Positions 56,795 to 64,000 of a stretch of 64,000 nucleotides of DNA are shown here, piece after piece (positions within the stretch are counted from its first letter, which is position 1; each line of letters starts with the position of its first letter). Made by a program: the position numbers and the translations under genes. The DNA comes from Pseudotabrizicola formosa (lineage in GTDB: Bacteria > Pseudomonadota > Alphaproteobacteria > Rhodobacterales > Rhodobacteraceae), in the NCBI RefSeq assembly GCF_002900965.1, contig NZ_PJOM01000002.1, positions 992,001-1,056,000 on the forward strand, read 5' to 3'. Under the pieces are notes generated by a model. It did not search any database, had not been told where the DNA came from, and worked only from the letters and a program-made list of their open reading frames with translations.

Positions 56795-58147
56795 TCAGCG
56801 CCGTTCCAGCACCCGCATCTGCGGAGTGCCGCCATAGGCCTTGGCCGGTTCGATCATCGCTTCCTGCAGCGCCCAGACCAGCGCATCCACCCGGTCCGGG
56901 CTGCCTGCGCCCCTGAATCCGGTGCGGGTCATCAGGCACATCTGATCCTCCAGCTTGCGCAGATAGCCCGAATGCACCACCCGGCCCTGTTCATACAAAG
57001 CCGCCACCGGCTCGGCCCGAGACCCCTTGCCCTTCGAGGCCGACAGCCCGCGATAAGCCACCAACGCCCCCTGTTGGCGGATCACCGATTCCACCAGATC
57101 GCCGCCCTGATTGACCTCCGCCACCATCCGGTCGGCCCCGTGGCGCTCATAGGCCGCCACCGCGGCCCGCGCCCAGTCCGTGGGGGTGCCGCTGATGCTG
57201 GTATCTTCCAGCACCACCGCCCGCCAGTCGCGCGGATTGCCTTCCGTCAGCACACCTACGACCACGATCCCGCATTCATCCGATGTGGATTTGCTCGTCA
57301 CCGGCGGATCCACCGCCACCACGATCCGGCTCAGCCGGTCGGGCAACGGCCCCCGCGCCGCTTCCAGCATCTGTGTGGTCCAAAGCGCGTCCTCGATGTC
57401 CTCGATCAGCTCCCCCTCCAGCTCCTGCCGCCCCAGCCGCTGCCCGCCATAGCGGGTCTGCACCTCGTCAAGGAACGACTTCGCAAGATGGGCCCGGTTG
57501 GCATCGGTCGGCGCGTGGGTCATCACCGTCGACGGGTTCTTGAGAATGGCCTTCAACACCGGAATGTTCTGCGGCGTCGTTGTCACCACCTGCTGCGGGT
57601 TGGCCCCCAGTCGCAACGCAAACTGCAACTGGTCCCAGGTCTCCTGTGCCTTTTTCCATTTCGCCAGCTCATCCACCCAGGCCGCATCGAACTGCGGCCC
57701 GCGCAGACTGTCCGGGTCATGCGCCGAAAACACCTGCGCCACCGCCCCGTTGGGCCAGGTCAACATCCGCCGCGAGCCATTCCACTCCGGCCTCCGGTCC
57801 GGAGGTGAGCAGGCCAGAATCCCGCTTTCCCCGAACACCATCACCTCGCGCGCCTGATCCAGCGTTTCCGCCACCAGCGCCACGCGGGTCGCCCGGCCGG
57901 GGTCTGACGGCCGCGCCCCTTCCACCTGCGCGCGCACCCATTCGGCCCCGGCCCGTGTCTTGCCGGCCCCGCGCCCGCCCATGATGACCCAGGATTTCCA
58001 GGCCCCATCAGGGGGCAACTGATGCGGCAGCGCCCAGAATTCGAACATCCACGGCAGCGCCAGCAGCGCCGCATCGGACAGGCCATTCAGAAAATCGTCA
58101 ATCACTTCCGGCGTCGCGGAGGAGAGCCAGACGCCGCCCGATCTCAT
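56795..58147 (-). CDS. GTA g2, large terminase subunit
   Basis: A 450-residue terminase with ATPase and nuclease domains. Walker A is GGRGAGKT (57-64), Walker B ends AAWVDE (Glu160), and the RNase H-like nuclease begins IVVAVDPPVTSKS with TSDECGIVVVG. It packs about 4 kb of host DNA per GTA particle, based on known relatives. ATG 58147 lies within the end of g1 (50-bp overlap). An in-frame extension to 58249 is not conserved. Confidence 0.96.
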   Translation of the reverse strand: MRSGGVWLSSATPEVIDDFLNGLSDAALLALPWMFEFWALPHQLPPDGAWKSWVIMGGRGAGKTRAGAEWVRAQVEGARPSDPGRATRVALVAETLDQAREVMVFGESGILACSPPDRRPEWNGSRRMLTWPNGAVAQVFSAHDPDSLRGPQFDAAWVDELAKWKKAQETWDQLQFALRLGANPQQVVTTTPQNIPVLKAILKNPSTVMTHAPTDANRAHLAKSFLDEVQTRYGGQRLGRQELEGELIEDIEDALWTTQMLEAARGPLPDRLSRIVVAVDPPVTSKSTSDECGIVVVGVLTEGNPRDWRAVVLEDTSISGTPTDWARAAVAAYERHGADRMVAEVNQGGDLVESVIRQQGALVAYRGLSASKGKGSRAEPVAALYEQGRVVHSGYLRKLEDQMCLMTRTGFRGAGSPDRVDALVWALQEAMIEPAKAYGGTPQMRVLERR

Positions 58148-58433
58148 CTCGCGCGGCCTGAAAGTCGAGCTCGCCGGTTCCGACAGCCCCGGCAAGCGTT
58201 TTGCGGAGTTTGTCAACTTTGTTCCTCTCATCCATAAACAGCCGGACAAAGCCGGTCAGATTGTCCGCGACACGCTTCGCCTCGGCCAACTGCTCAAACT
58301 TGCCTGCCTCTACTGCTTCCATCACCTGATGCAGCCTGACGACCGCGCGCCCCAACTGCTGTTCGGCCACCCACATCAGAGCCTCTGGCGCTTCAGTCTT
58401 GTCCGCTTCCGTCGCAATTAAGTTGATTGTCAT
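58098..58433 (-). CDS. GTA g1, small terminase subunit
   Basis: A 111-residue helical protein: MTINLIATEADKTEAPEAL, LHQVMEAVEAGKFEQLAEAK and RLALLRDAGSD at the end. It matches the RcGTA g1 product, which has been shown to act as small terminase with poor sequence specificity, in line with random packaging. It is the first gene of the cluster; a hairpin and a promoter-like sequence lie within 140 bp upstream. Confidence 0.87.
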   Translation of the reverse strand: MTINLIATEADKTEAPEALMWVAEQQLGRAVVRLHQVMEAVEAGKFEQLAEAKRVADNLTGFVRLFMDERNKVDKLRKTLAGAVGTGELDFQAARDEIGRRLALLRDAGSD

Positions 58434-58483
58434 GCTGTGCTGCCACCCGCCTCGCTGTCCCTCCGGTCGAGCAGATATGAAAA

Positions 58484-58514
58484 AGAGCGGTCAGGGGTGT
58501 TACCCCGCCGCTCT
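58484..58514 (-). terminator. Terminator-like hairpin in the GTA g1 leader
   Basis: On the minus strand AGAGCGG...CCGCTCT and GGGGT...ACCCC form a 12-bp stem with a small asymmetric bulge and a 3-nt loop, followed by five T. It is a good rho-independent terminator shape, 51 bp upstream of g1. It may end the fabF-mltG transcript or act as an attenuator within the GTA leader. Confidence 0.78.
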
Positions 58515-58539
58515 CGACACGTCTTCTAGCATGTCACAA

Positions 58540-58568
58540 GTGATACATCGGACCGCGCGGCAAGTCAA
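58540..58568 (-). promoter_or_regulatory. Candidate GTA promoter
   Basis: On the minus strand TTGACT (58568-58563), a 17-bp spacer, then TATCAC (58545-58540). The -35 matches five of six and the -10 four of six. It lies about 107 bp upstream of the g1 start and on the far side of the terminator-like hairpin. Confidence 0.45.
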
Positions 58569-58643
58569 GCGAAAATCGCAGCAATACCAATGGTTTACCG
58601 CGCCCCGCGTTTACCGGTTGTTAACCCTGACCGCAGCCACAGC

Positions 58644-59822
58644 CTATTCCCCCTGCACCCCGGTCTGGCCTTCGGCCCCCTGTGTGCGCTCAATCTCGCG
58701 CCAGCGCGCCACATTGGCGTTGTGCTCCTCCAGCGTCACCGCAAAGGCATGGCCACCCGTGCCATCGGCGACAAAGAAGATGTAATCCGTGCTGTCCGGG
58801 TTCAGCGCCGCCTCAATGCTCAACCGGCCCGGGTTGGCAATAGGCGTCGGCGGCATACCGTCAATAACATAGGTATTATAGGGGGTTGCACGCCGAAGTT
58901 CACTCTGCCGGATGCCGCGCCCCAGCACGCCTTGCCCTTGGGTGATCCCGTAGATCACCGTAGGATCGGTCTGCAACCGCATCCCCAGTTCCAGCCGGTT
59001 CACAAACACGCTTGCCACCTGCCGCCGCTCTTCGGCGACCCCGGTTTCCTTTTCCACGATCGACGCCATGATCAGCGCCTCCTCGGGCGTCTCATAGGGC
59101 AGACCCTCGGCGCGGGCTGCCCAAAGCTCGGCCAGAATGCGCTCCTGCGCGGTCGTCATCCGCGCCAGCAACGCCGCCCGGTCAGACCCTTTGTCCACCT
59201 CATAGCTGTCGGGCGCCAGCGACCCTTCAGGCGGAACCTCTGTCACTTCGCCGGTCAGGAAATCGGCGCGCTTGAGCGCTTCGACCACCTGCCAGCTGGT
59301 CACGCCTTCGGCCAGTGTCACCCGGAACCGCAGATCCGGTTCTTCCACCACATCGACATAGGCCTGCGGCAAGGCCTCCACCGCCGGATCGAATTTCGCC
59401 ACTTCGACATAGCGGTTTGTCGTCGCATCCAACTCGCGCAGCACCACATCCGCCGCATTCACCCCGATGCGGAAATTCACTTCGCGCCCACAGGTCGATT
59501 GTCCGCCCATCGTCAGCGATGCCAGAACATCCACCATCGACGCGCCCGGCGGGATCAGATAGCTGCCGAACTTGAGCAGCTGTGCCTTTTCGGAATAATC
59601 CGCGCCGATCCGGAAGATCCGCGCATCCGACACCGCACCCTGCGCCTCCAGCGCCCGGCTGACCTGACTCAGCGATGCGCCGCGCTCCACCCGGAAACAA
59701 ATCGCGTCGGTCAGCGGCCCCGGACCGGTATATTCCTCTCGCCCCCAGGCCAGAATGCCCGCCGCGACCACCAGAGCCACAATGAACAGCGTCAGCGCAT
59801 TCGAGGCGATGGACCGCCACAT
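58644..59822 (-). CDS. mltG: Endolytic murein transglycosylase MltG
   Basis: A 392-residue YceG/MltG protein that cuts nascent glycan strands at the inner membrane. One N-terminal helix (residues 8-27) anchors it. LPYETPEEALIMASIVEKETG carries the catalytic glutamate, and FVNRLELGMRLQTDPTVIYG, ELRRATPYNTYVIDGMPPTPI and NPGRLSIEAAL are signature blocks. It starts 3 bp after fabF ends. Proximity to the GTA cluster is reminiscent of other Rhodobacterales, but I treat that as an impression. Confidence 0.94.
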   Translation of the reverse strand: MWRSIASNALTLFIVALVVAAGILAWGREEYTGPGPLTDAICFRVERGASLSQVSRALEAQGAVSDARIFRIGADYSEKAQLLKFGSYLIPPGASMVDVLASLTMGGQSTCGREVNFRIGVNAADVVLRELDATTNRYVEVAKFDPAVEALPQAYVDVVEEPDLRFRVTLAEGVTSWQVVEALKRADFLTGEVTEVPPEGSLAPDSYEVDKGSDRAALLARMTTAQERILAELWAARAEGLPYETPEEALIMASIVEKETGVAEERRQVASVFVNRLELGMRLQTDPTVIYGITQGQGVLGRGIRQSELRRATPYNTYVIDGMPPTPIANPGRLSIEAALNPDSTDYIFFVADGTGGHAFAVTLEEHNANVARWREIERTQGAEGQTGVQGE

Positions 59823-59825
59823 CGC

Positions 59826-61085
59826 TCAGCGCACCTTGCCAAGGACAAGGCTGGCATTGGTGCCGCCAAAGCCGAAGGAATTGGACAGCGCCACGTCAAT
59901 TTTCCGGTGGCGCGCCACATTCGGGGCCAGATCCAGCCTTGGCGTGACCGCCGGGGTATCCAGGTTGATCGTCGGCGGTGCCACCTGATCACGAATGGCA
60001 AGGATGCAGAAAATCGCCTCCACCGCGCCAGCCGCGCCCAGCAGATGGCCGATCGAGGATTTGGTCGATGACATCGTAGCCCCTGCCGCCGCATCGCCCA
60101 TCAGCCGCTCCACCGCACCCAGCTCAATCGTATCCGCCATCGTGCTGGTGCCATGCGCGTTGATGTAATCCACATCCGCAGGCGTCAACCCGGCCCGTTT
60201 CAGCGCCGCCGCCATGCTGCGATAGCCGCCATCGCCATCCTCGGAGGGCGCGGTGATGTGATAGGCGTCGCCCGAAAGCCCATAGCCCAGCACCTCGGCA
60301 TAGATCTTTGCCCCACGCGCCACGGCATGCTCATATTCTTCCAGCACCACACAGCCCGCGCCTTCGCCCATCACAAAGCCGTCCCGGTCGGTATCATAGG
60401 GCCGGCTGGCCTTGGTGGGATCATCGCCGCGCTTGGTGGACAGCGCCTTGCAGGCGTTGAAACCGGCAATCCCGATCTCTGAAATCGGGCTTTCGGCCCC
60501 ACCGGCCACCATCACATCGGCATCATCCAGCATGATCAGCCGCGCCGCATCGCCAATCGCATGCGCGCCGGTGGAACAGGCTGTCACCACTGCATGGTTC
60601 GGCCCCTTGAAGCCAAAGCGGATGCTCACCTGCCCCGACACCAGATTGATCAGCGCGCCGGGGATAAAGAAGGGCGACACGCGCTTGGGCCCCTTTTCCT
60701 TGATCAGCACAGCCGTTTCCGCAATCGAGGACAACCCGCCGATCCCCGACCCGATCATCACGCCGGTCCGCTCACGGTCTTCGTCGGTCTGCGGCTCCCA
60801 ACCGGAATCGCGCACCGCCTGCACTGCCGCCGCCATGCCGTAAAGAATGAAATCATCCACCTTGCGGCGGTCCTTCGGCTCCATCCAGTCATCCGGGTTG
60901 AAGGTGCCGTCCGTGCCATCGCCGAGCGGAATTTCGCAAGCGTATTGCGTCACCACATTGCTGGCATCAAACCGCGTGATCGGCCCCGCCCCGGATTGCC
61001 CGGCGATCAGACGGCTCCAGGTTTCCTCTACCCCGCAGGCCAAAGGCGTTACCATCCCCAGACCCGTGACCACGACACGACGCAT
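59826..61085 (-). CDS. fabF: 3-oxoacyl-ACP synthase II
   Basis: A 419-residue condensing enzyme of fatty acid elongation. The nucleophile is Cys170 in VVTACSTGAHAIGDAAR; the two catalytic histidines are in NAHGTSTMADTIE and SSIGHLLGAAGAVEAIF. The start MRRVVVTGLGMVTPL is canonical, and GGGAGAG lies upstream of ATG 61085. acpP, the common upstream neighbour of fabF, is absent; instead a repeat element and the gfo-thuA operon come next. Confidence 0.96.
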   Translation of the reverse strand: MRRVVVTGLGMVTPLACGVEETWSRLIAGQSGAGPITRFDASNVVTQYACEIPLGDGTDGTFNPDDWMEPKDRRKVDDFILYGMAAAVQAVRDSGWEPQTDEDRERTGVMIGSGIGGLSSIAETAVLIKEKGPKRVSPFFIPGALINLVSGQVSIRFGFKGPNHAVVTACSTGAHAIGDAARLIMLDDADVMVAGGAESPISEIGIAGFNACKALSTKRGDDPTKASRPYDTDRDGFVMGEGAGCVVLEEYEHAVARGAKIYAEVLGYGLSGDAYHITAPSEDGDGGYRSMAAALKRAGLTPADVDYINAHGTSTMADTIELGAVERLMGDAAAGATMSSTKSSIGHLLGAAGAVEAIFCILAIRDQVAPPTINLDTPAVTPRLDLAPNVARHRKIDVALSNSFGFGGTNASLVLGKVR

Positions 61086-61184
61086 TCGATCTCTCCCAGC
61101 CCGACACCGCTTTTGCGCCTGATACACGCGGCCCTTGTTCAGCGCAACCGCCGGGGCGGTCTGAGGGGGGCAGACCGGCGGATT

Positions 61185-61235
61185 GGGGGGCCAGCCCCCC
61201 AAACCCCCCGGGATATTTTTGAACAGATAATGATC
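61185..61235. repeat. GC hairpin plus 30-bp repeat, copy 2
   Basis: GGGGGGC-CA-GCCCCCC (61185-61200) followed by the 30-bp block 61206-61235 that opens CCCCGGGATATTT and ends GATAATGATC. It differs from copy 1 (18571-18600) at three positions. It lies between fabF and gfo, touching the gfo stop codon. Confidence 0.75.
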
Positions 61236-62286
61236 AGACCGACAGAACCAGACCATCCTGCCGTGCGCTCTGCTCGGCACGGTCCAGCAGACGCTGCAAT
61301 GCCGCGCCGCGCGCGAAATCAGGGATCGCCGGGGCCCCTTGCCGGATCGCCGCGATGAACCGCTCGTAGACCGAAGCTGTGGGCGGGCAGTCCACCTCGG
61401 TCCAGCTCGCGGTCAGACGATCCGTTCCGGTGCAGGCATACAACCTGCTGACATGGTTATCAGACCGCACCTCCAGCCCGCCCAGATCACCGTAGATCCG
61501 CAAGCGAAGGTCGTTCAAGTGACCACTGGCAAAGCGCGTCGCATGCACCACACCCAGGGCACCGCCCTCCAGCCGGATCTGCATCGTGGCAGAGTCATTG
61601 GCGTCCAGCGTGTATTCCCCGATCCGGCCATCCGGGGCCTTGTCAAAGGTGGCCAGCCGCGCCGAGACGTCGACCGCCGCCTCGCCGGCGATAAAGGTTG
61701 CGAAATCAAGGATATGAATGCCCACATCGCCCAGCACGCCCTTTGACCCATGCGACGAGGACAACCGCCACAGCCATTGCGGTTCGATCGACCATTCGCC
61801 CCAGGCAGGCTGCGTCAGCCAGCTTTGCAGGTAGGACGCCTCGAAATGGCGGATCTTGCCAATGGCCCCGTCTTGCACCATCTGCGCGGCCCGTTGCAGC
61901 GCCGCGCCGTTGCGATAGGTCAGGTTGACCATATTGACCACGCCCGCCGTCGCGGCCGCAATCGCCATCGCTTCGGCATCCGCCGCTGTCGTGGCCAGCG
62001 GCTTTTCGCACAGGACATGCTTGCCCGCCGCCAGCGCCGGGATGGTGGTGGCAAAATGCGCGCCATCCGGCGTCACATTGGTCACCGCGTCAAAAGCGCC
62101 CCAGGACAGTGCTTCAGCTATGGACGAAAAGCCGTTGGCGATATTGTGTTTTTCGCAAAACGTGGCCAGCTGCGTGGGGCGTGTATCCACCCCCGCCACC
62201 AGCTGCACGCCGTCAATGGCGGCAAAGCCTTCGGCATGGTTGTTCGCCATGCCCCCGGTGCCGAGGATCAGCAGACGGACTGTCAC
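61234..62286 (-). CDS. Gfo/Idh/MocA family oxidoreductase
   Basis: A 350-residue NAD(P)-dependent sugar/polyol dehydrogenase-like protein. The Rossmann motif is VRLLILGTGGMANNHAEGF near the N-terminus; HVLCEKPLATTAADAEAM holds the conserved EKP lysine, and GVLGDVGIHILDFATFIAG the catalytic Asp-Gly-x-x-x-x-His-like block. The start is GTG 62286, preceded by GAGGGG and overlapping the thuA stop (GTGA). With ThuA upstream it is likely to act on a sugar such as trehalose or a related disaccharide. Confidence 0.92.
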   Translation of the reverse strand: MTVRLLILGTGGMANNHAEGFAAIDGVQLVAGVDTRPTQLATFCEKHNIANGFSSIAEALSWGAFDAVTNVTPDGAHFATTIPALAAGKHVLCEKPLATTAADAEAMAIAAATAGVVNMVNLTYRNGAALQRAAQMVQDGAIGKIRHFEASYLQSWLTQPAWGEWSIEPQWLWRLSSSHGSKGVLGDVGIHILDFATFIAGEAAVDVSARLATFDKAPDGRIGEYTLDANDSATMQIRLEGGALGVVHATRFASGHLNDLRLRIYGDLGGLEVRSDNHVSRLYACTGTDRLTASWTEVDCPPTASVYERFIAAIRQGAPAIPDFARGAALQRLLDRAEQSARQDGLVLSV

Positions 62287-63068
62287 CGGAACCCCTCTTC
62301 GCCATTCTGATGCAGGCGTGGTCCGCGCTCGGTGATCGGCTCCAGCGCCTGATCCACCGGCACATTGGGGGCCGCCGAAGGCTCTGCCAGCCGCGCGCCC
62401 GGATTATGCGCCCATTTCACCGCGTTGAGGATGACCCGCTGCACATGGGCGTTGTGATAGGTCGGATAGGTTTCATGCCCCGGACGGAAATAGAACACCG
62501 ACCCCGCCCCGCGTTTGTAGGTCAGACCGGAGCGGAACACCTCTCCCCCCTGAAACCACGAGACAAACACCGTCTCCATCGGTTCGGGCACGCCAAAGGG
62601 CTCGCCATACATCTCTTCGGTCTCAAGCTCGAAATGATCGGGCAGTCCGGCAGCAATCGGATGGTTGCGGCTGGTCAGCCAGATCCGCTCCCGCTCGCCC
62701 GCCTCGCGCCAGGTCAGGTTGCAGGGGCTTCCCATCAGGCGTTTGAACGGCTTGGCGAAATGCGCCGAATGCAGGAAAATCGCGCCCATGCCGGACCAGA
62801 CCGCCTCGCAGACCCGGTCGACCACCGCATCGGCCACGTCGCCATGCGCGGCATGGCCCCACCAGATCAGCACATCGGTCTCGGCCAGCTTTTGCGCTGT
62901 CAGGCCGTGTTCGGGGTCCTGAAGCGTCACGGTGCTTGCCGATACCCCGGCGTCCGTGTTCAGCGCATCGGCAATCGCCCGATGCATGCCCTCGGGATAA
63001 AGACCCGCCACGACCTTGTTTTCCCGCTCGTGAACATTCTCGCCCCAGACCGTTACCCGGATCGCCAT
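62283..63068 (-). CDS. ThuA domain-containing protein (trehalose utilization type)
   Basis: A 261-residue ThuA-family protein with a class I GATase-like fold: MAIRVTVWGENVHERENKVV, VLIWWGHAAHGDVADAVV, GAIFLHSAHFAKPFK and FYFRPGHETYPTYHN. In Rhizobium ThuA and ThuB (a Gfo/Idh/MocA enzyme) together turn trehalose into a 3-keto form, and here the pair is translationally coupled. ATG 63068 is chosen with GGAGG upstream; an in-frame ATG at 63083 is possible. A 14-bp LacI-type palindrome lies 46 bp upstream. Confidence 0.9.
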   Translation of the reverse strand: MAIRVTVWGENVHERENKVVAGLYPEGMHRAIADALNTDAGVSASTVTLQDPEHGLTAQKLAETDVLIWWGHAAHGDVADAVVDRVCEAVWSGMGAIFLHSAHFAKPFKRLMGSPCNLTWREAGERERIWLTSRNHPIAAGLPDHFELETEEMYGEPFGVPEPMETVFVSWFQGGEVFRSGLTYKRGAGSVFYFRPGHETYPTYHNAHVQRVILNAVKWAHNPGARLAEPSAAPNVPVDQALEPITERGPRLHQNGEEGFR

Positions 63069-63114
63069 GGCGAATCCCTCCATGCTTTTGCGTCACAGCG
63101 CTGAATAGCATCAT

Positions 63115-63128
63115 CCAAAGCGCTTTGG
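63115..63128. promoter_or_regulatory. LacI-family-type operator upstream of thuA-gfo
   Basis: CCAAAGCGCTTTGG, a perfect 14-bp palindrome with the AANCGNTT-type centre used by LacI/GalR regulators. It is 46 bp upstream of the thuA start. No lacI-family gene is in the window, so the regulator would be elsewhere. Confidence 0.6.
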
Positions 63129-63292
63129 CAGTGGGGATTATCTGAGGCTGCGCCTCTACGATGATCTTGCCAAACGCCTTTGGTCACGCAACAGCCCGTC
63201 CTTATGCCAGGGTTTGAACGGTGTTCGGCCCGGTGGTATCCTCGGCCCAGCGGGGCCTGAAGGTGCCTCCAGCCAGCAAAGGTCTGCCTGAC

Positions 63293-63994
63293 ATGATCTG
63301 CCCCACCCCGCCCGCTGCGCTTGGCCTGCAGCCACGGCAGCGCCTGACCGGAGGGCACCGCAATACGGTCTGGCTTTGCGACAGTCCGCAAGGCCCTGTT
63401 GTCGCCAAATCCACCCGCCGGACCGAGGCGCAGTTGCGCTGGCTGGCACCGCTCTATGCCGCCGCCCGCATGGCAGGCTTTATTGTGCCCGAACCCCAGC
63501 AAGGCTCAAACGGCAGGCTGCTGTACGATGGCTGGACCGTCGAGCCTGTTGTGGAGGGCACCACGGCCCTTGTCACAGACATGCCTGCCCTCGCCCCGCG
63601 CATCCGGGCCTTTCACGCGGCCTGCCCTGTCCTGTCACAGCGCCCCGGTTTTTGGGCGCTCCCCGATCTGCTGCAGCAGCTGAACAGCGGCGACATCGAC
63701 CTGACCGCCCTGCCCGACGATGTCCTGCCCGGTCTGCGACAGGCGTGGGCCGGCTTGGCCGATGCGCCGGTTCAGGCCATCCATGGCGATCTTGGACCGG
63801 GCAACTTGATCCTGTCCGATCAAGGGCCCGGCCTGATCGACTGGGACGAATCCCGCGTCGATCTACCCGGACTTGACCTGATCCACAGTGCAGCCTTGCC
63901 AGCCGAAATCACCCGCGCCCATCTGGCGCTGGAGATCGCGTCCTGCTGGCAGGCAGAGCCTGACCACGCTCGGCAGCTGCTGGCCCGGTTCTGA
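63293..63994 (+). CDS. Phosphotransferase (APH/choline kinase-like fold)
   Basis: A 233-residue aminoglycoside phosphotransferase-family protein. The catalytic loop is HGDLGPGN (164-171) and the metal site GLIDWDES (Asp183). The N-terminal lobe is short (RLTGGHRNTVWLC, then VVAKSTRRTEA for the ATP lysine), so it resembles small choline kinase-like or fructosamine kinase-like members more than resistance enzymes. The substrate is unknown. ATG 63293 is taken; an in-frame codon at 63221 would extend it. Confidence 0.8.
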   Translation: MICPTPPAALGLQPRQRLTGGHRNTVWLCDSPQGPVVAKSTRRTEAQLRWLAPLYAAARMAGFIVPEPQQGSNGRLLYDGWTVEPVVEGTTALVTDMPALAPRIRAFHAACPVLSQRPGFWALPDLLQQLNSGDIDLTALPDDVLPGLRQAWAGLADAPVQAIHGDLGPGNLILSDQGPGLIDWDESRVDLPGLDLIHSAALPAEITRAHLALEIASCWQAEPDHARQLLARF

Positions 63995-64000
63995 CCCGCA

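Larger units (their letters stand above)
44552..58433 (-). mobile_element. Rhodobacter-type gene transfer agent (GTA) structural cluster g1-g15
   Basis: A 13.9-kb uninterrupted minus-strand cluster in the exact RcGTA order: g1, g2, g3, g3.5, g4, g5, g6, g7, g8, g9, g10, g10.1, g11, g12, g13, g14, g15. Most neighbours overlap by 1-17 bp, so it is a single operon. All frames are intact. There is no integrase, excisionase, replication, repressor or lysis gene, which separates it from an active prophage. GTAs pack random host DNA and deliver it to relatives. Known control by CtrA and GafA acts through genes outside this window. Confidence 0.93.

Noticed and set aside
44552-58433. An active prophage
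   Set aside because: There is no integrase, repressor, replication, holin or endolysin gene and no att-like direct repeats; order and content are those of a GTA.

Overview
The window is high-GC (about 60-66% in most genes) alphaproteobacterial chromosome, almost certainly from the Rhodobacter/Paracoccus side of the Rhodobacterales. The strongest evidence is a complete gene transfer agent (GTA) head-tail cluster in the Rhodobacter capsulatus order (g1 to g15). Other support comes from the class II DAHP synthase, the B12-dependent ribonucleotide reductase NrdJ, RTX-Hint proteins and the yicC-gmk pair.

Layout. 1-16.2 kb is mostly housekeeping: the 5' end of prfA, a PerM/AI-2E permease, an agmatinase-DUF1499-acetyltransferase operon, an M20 amidohydrolase divergent from mazG, an iron-binding protein gene, a nucleoside hydrolase, a PhoR-type kinase, a yicC-gmk-gamma-carbonic-anhydrase operon, a PAS protein, class II DAHP synthase, a GlxA-type AraC regulator and a PQQ-type sugar dehydrogenase. 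16.4-24.3 kb holds a five-gene branched-chain-amino-acid-type ABC importer (binding protein, LivG, LivF, LivH, LivM) followed by an FAD-oxidoreductase/GcvT fusion related to dimethylglycine and sarcosine dehydrogenases. 24.4-30.2 kb holds a MobA-like nucleotidyltransferase and two tandem RTX-repeat proteins with C-terminal Hint domains. 30.2-31.1 kb is mostly non-coding and ends in tRNA-Leu(CAA). 31.1-44.1 kb returns to housekeeping (YpfJ-type peptidase, YqaA/DedA, DsbB, dGTPase, ErpA, exonuclease III, RarD, cupin, enolase, EamA, Fur, NrdJ).

44.5-58.4 kb on the minus strand is the GTA cluster: small and large terminase, portal, protease, capsid, connectors, tail tube, tape measure, and the four tail-tip genes. 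No integrase, replication, repressor or lysis gene accompanies it, as expected of a domesticated phage-like element. Upstream, on the same strand, are fabF and mltG. The window ends with an operon of a Gfo/Idh/MocA dehydrogenase and a ThuA-domain protein, plus a phosphotransferase gene.

The most interesting signals lie between genes or inside the GTA. They are: a long two-part hairpin between the GTA capsid and g6 genes; a terminator-like hairpin between a promoter-like sequence and GTA g1; an AT-rich patch covering the 3' two-thirds of g15 and its downstream spacer; a 30-bp repeat with a GC hairpin present at two unrelated loci, one copy supplying the livF start codon; hairpins directly 5' of both RTX-Hint genes; structured DNA ahead of the GcvT-fusion gene; an NrdR box overlapping the nrdJ promoter; and a LacI-type palindrome ahead of thuA-gfo. 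All starts were chosen by eye from Shine-Dalgarno matches and family alignment from memory. No database search was run.
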